A DNA stretch of 64,000 nucleotides, taken from positions 2,294,001 to 2,358,000 of the forward strand of contig OZ244128.1 of NCBI GenBank assembly GCA_965215995.1, read 5' to 3'. A model generated the notes under the pieces. The model was given only the letters and a program-made list of their open reading frames with translations. It ran no database searches and was not told the DNA's origin. Each line of letters begins with the position of its first letter. The first letter of the stretch is position 1. Shown piece by piece: positions 63,439 to 64,000 of the stretch. Source of the stretch: SZUA-309 sp965215995 (lineage in GTDB: Bacteria > Pseudomonadota > Gammaproteobacteria > Pseudomonadales > Azotimanducaceae). Made by a program: the position numbers and the translations under genes.

Positions 63439-64000
63439 GCAAACCGAGTCGTCGTGACGAGATCCTGCAGGCACTGGCCGCCATGCTGGAGTCACAACCT
63501 GGCGCACGGATCACTACGGCTGCGCTCGCAAAAGAGGTCGGTGTGTCTGAAGCGGCCCTCTACCGACACTTCCCGAGCAAAGCAAAGATGCTGGAGGGAC
63601 TCATCGAGTTCATCGAGGAGAGCCTGTTCAGTCGTATCAGCCGCATCATGACAGAAGAGCCCACGGCCCAGGCGCGCTGCCGGAAGGTGCTGGCGCTGCT
63701 GCTGACCTTCGCGGAACGCAACCCAGGCATGGCTCGACTCATGACCGGCGAAGCGCTGCAGGGTGAGACCCAGCGCCTGCGCGGAAGAATCCGGCAAGTC
63801 TACGACCGCCTGGAAACCCAACTGCGTCTGATCCTGCGGGAGTGGGCGGCAACCCGAGTGCCTGGCCCTGAGCTCGGTTCAGCGACGGCGGCCAACCTGC
63901 TTCTCGCAGCCGCCGAAGGTCGTATCCATCAATTCGTGCGTAGTGAGTTCCGTGCCCTGCCCACCTCCAGCTGGACGGAGCAATGGGAGGCTCTGGAGCG
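63435..64000 (+). CDS. slmA: SlmA, TetR-family nucleoid-occlusion factor (C-terminus cut by window edge)
   Basis: DNA-binding antagonist of FtsZ that protects the nucleoid from septation. The visible 188 residues begin MSKPSRRDEILQALAAMLE, with the TetR helix-turn-helix ITTAALAKEVGVSEAALYRHFPSKAKMLEGL in two blocks, then EESLFSRISRI and MTGEALQGETQRLRGRIRQ. The family length is about 200, so only roughly ten residues are missing. The position after argB is conserved in Pseudomonas relatives. Confidence 0.93.
   Translation, partial: MSKPSRRDEILQALAAMLESQPGARITTAALAKEVGVSEAALYRHFPSKAKMLEGLIEFIEESLFSRISRIMTEEPTAQARCRKVLALLLTFAERNPGMARLMTGEALQGETQRLRGRIRQVYDRLETQLRLILREWAATRVPGPELGSATAANLLLAAAEGRIHQFVRSEFRALPTSSWTEQWEALE

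Overview
The window is a 64 kb piece of the main chromosome of a GC-rich gammaproteobacterium. The evidence is the gene order: ygfB-pepP-ubiH/I-like, zapA-6S RNA-fau, ilvA/rpiA, serA next to a D-2-hydroxyglutarate dehydrogenase, pilGHIJ-chpA, gshB-tonB-yqgE-ruvX, pilTU, yggS-proC-yggT-metXW-DUF4426-rdgB-hemW, rpoH-ftsXEY-rsmD-coaD and mutM-rpmGB-radC-coaBC-algC-argB-slmA. These blocks are familiar from Pseudomonas and its relatives, but here they are joined differently and trimmed. The split glycine decarboxylase (gcvPA/gcvPB) points away from Pseudomonas itself, which has one-piece GcvP. I cannot name the species. I see no phage, insertion sequence, CRISPR array, tRNA or rRNA gene.

Layout: 1-2.65 kb ptsP (cut by the left edge) and rppH; 2.7-4.8 kb a DUF255 thioredoxin-fold protein; 4.9-12.7 kb a leftward operon ygfB-pepP-ubi-gcvT-gcvH-gcvPA-gcvPB; 12.8-15 kb rightward TIGR02449-zapA-6S RNA-fau-def; 15-20 kb ilvA, rpiA, D2HGDH, serA; 20-25.4 kb leftward central carbon genes tkt-pgk-fba-hydrolase; 25.6-28.5 kb metK-metF-rsmE; 28.5-38.1 kb the leftward type IV pilus chemosensory operon pilG-H-I-J-chpA-chpC; 38.4-41.2 kb gshB-tonB-yqgE-ruvX; 41.3-43.5 kb the pilus retraction ATPases; 43.7-49.8 kb a tightly overlapping operon yggS to hemW; 49.8-54.6 kb leftward ftsY-E-X-rpoH-DUF423-trmB; 54.7-64 kb rsmD, coaD, a small envelope protein, mutM, rpmG, rpmB, radC, coaBC, algC, argB and slmA (cut by the right edge).

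Four functional themes recur. One-carbon and methionine metabolism: glycine cleavage, serA, fau, metK, metF, metX and metW. Twitching motility: the Chp system, PilT/PilU and a TonB-like protein of the type needed for pili in Pseudomonas. Envelope and division: zapA, ftsEX and slmA. Stress and translation: rpoH, 6S RNA, def, ftsY and the ribosomal proteins.

The most notable non-coding signals are a near-perfect CIRCE (HrcA operator) over the rpoH promoter region, a 154-bp nested inverted repeat between serA and a hydrolase gene, a metK leader with mutually exclusive hairpins, an apparently leaderless coaBC start, and purine-rich tandem-repeat spacers inside operons. The most notable protein oddities are a PilJ with no periplasmic sensing domain, a membrane-anchored AlgC, and a RuvX lacking the usual C-terminal aspartate.
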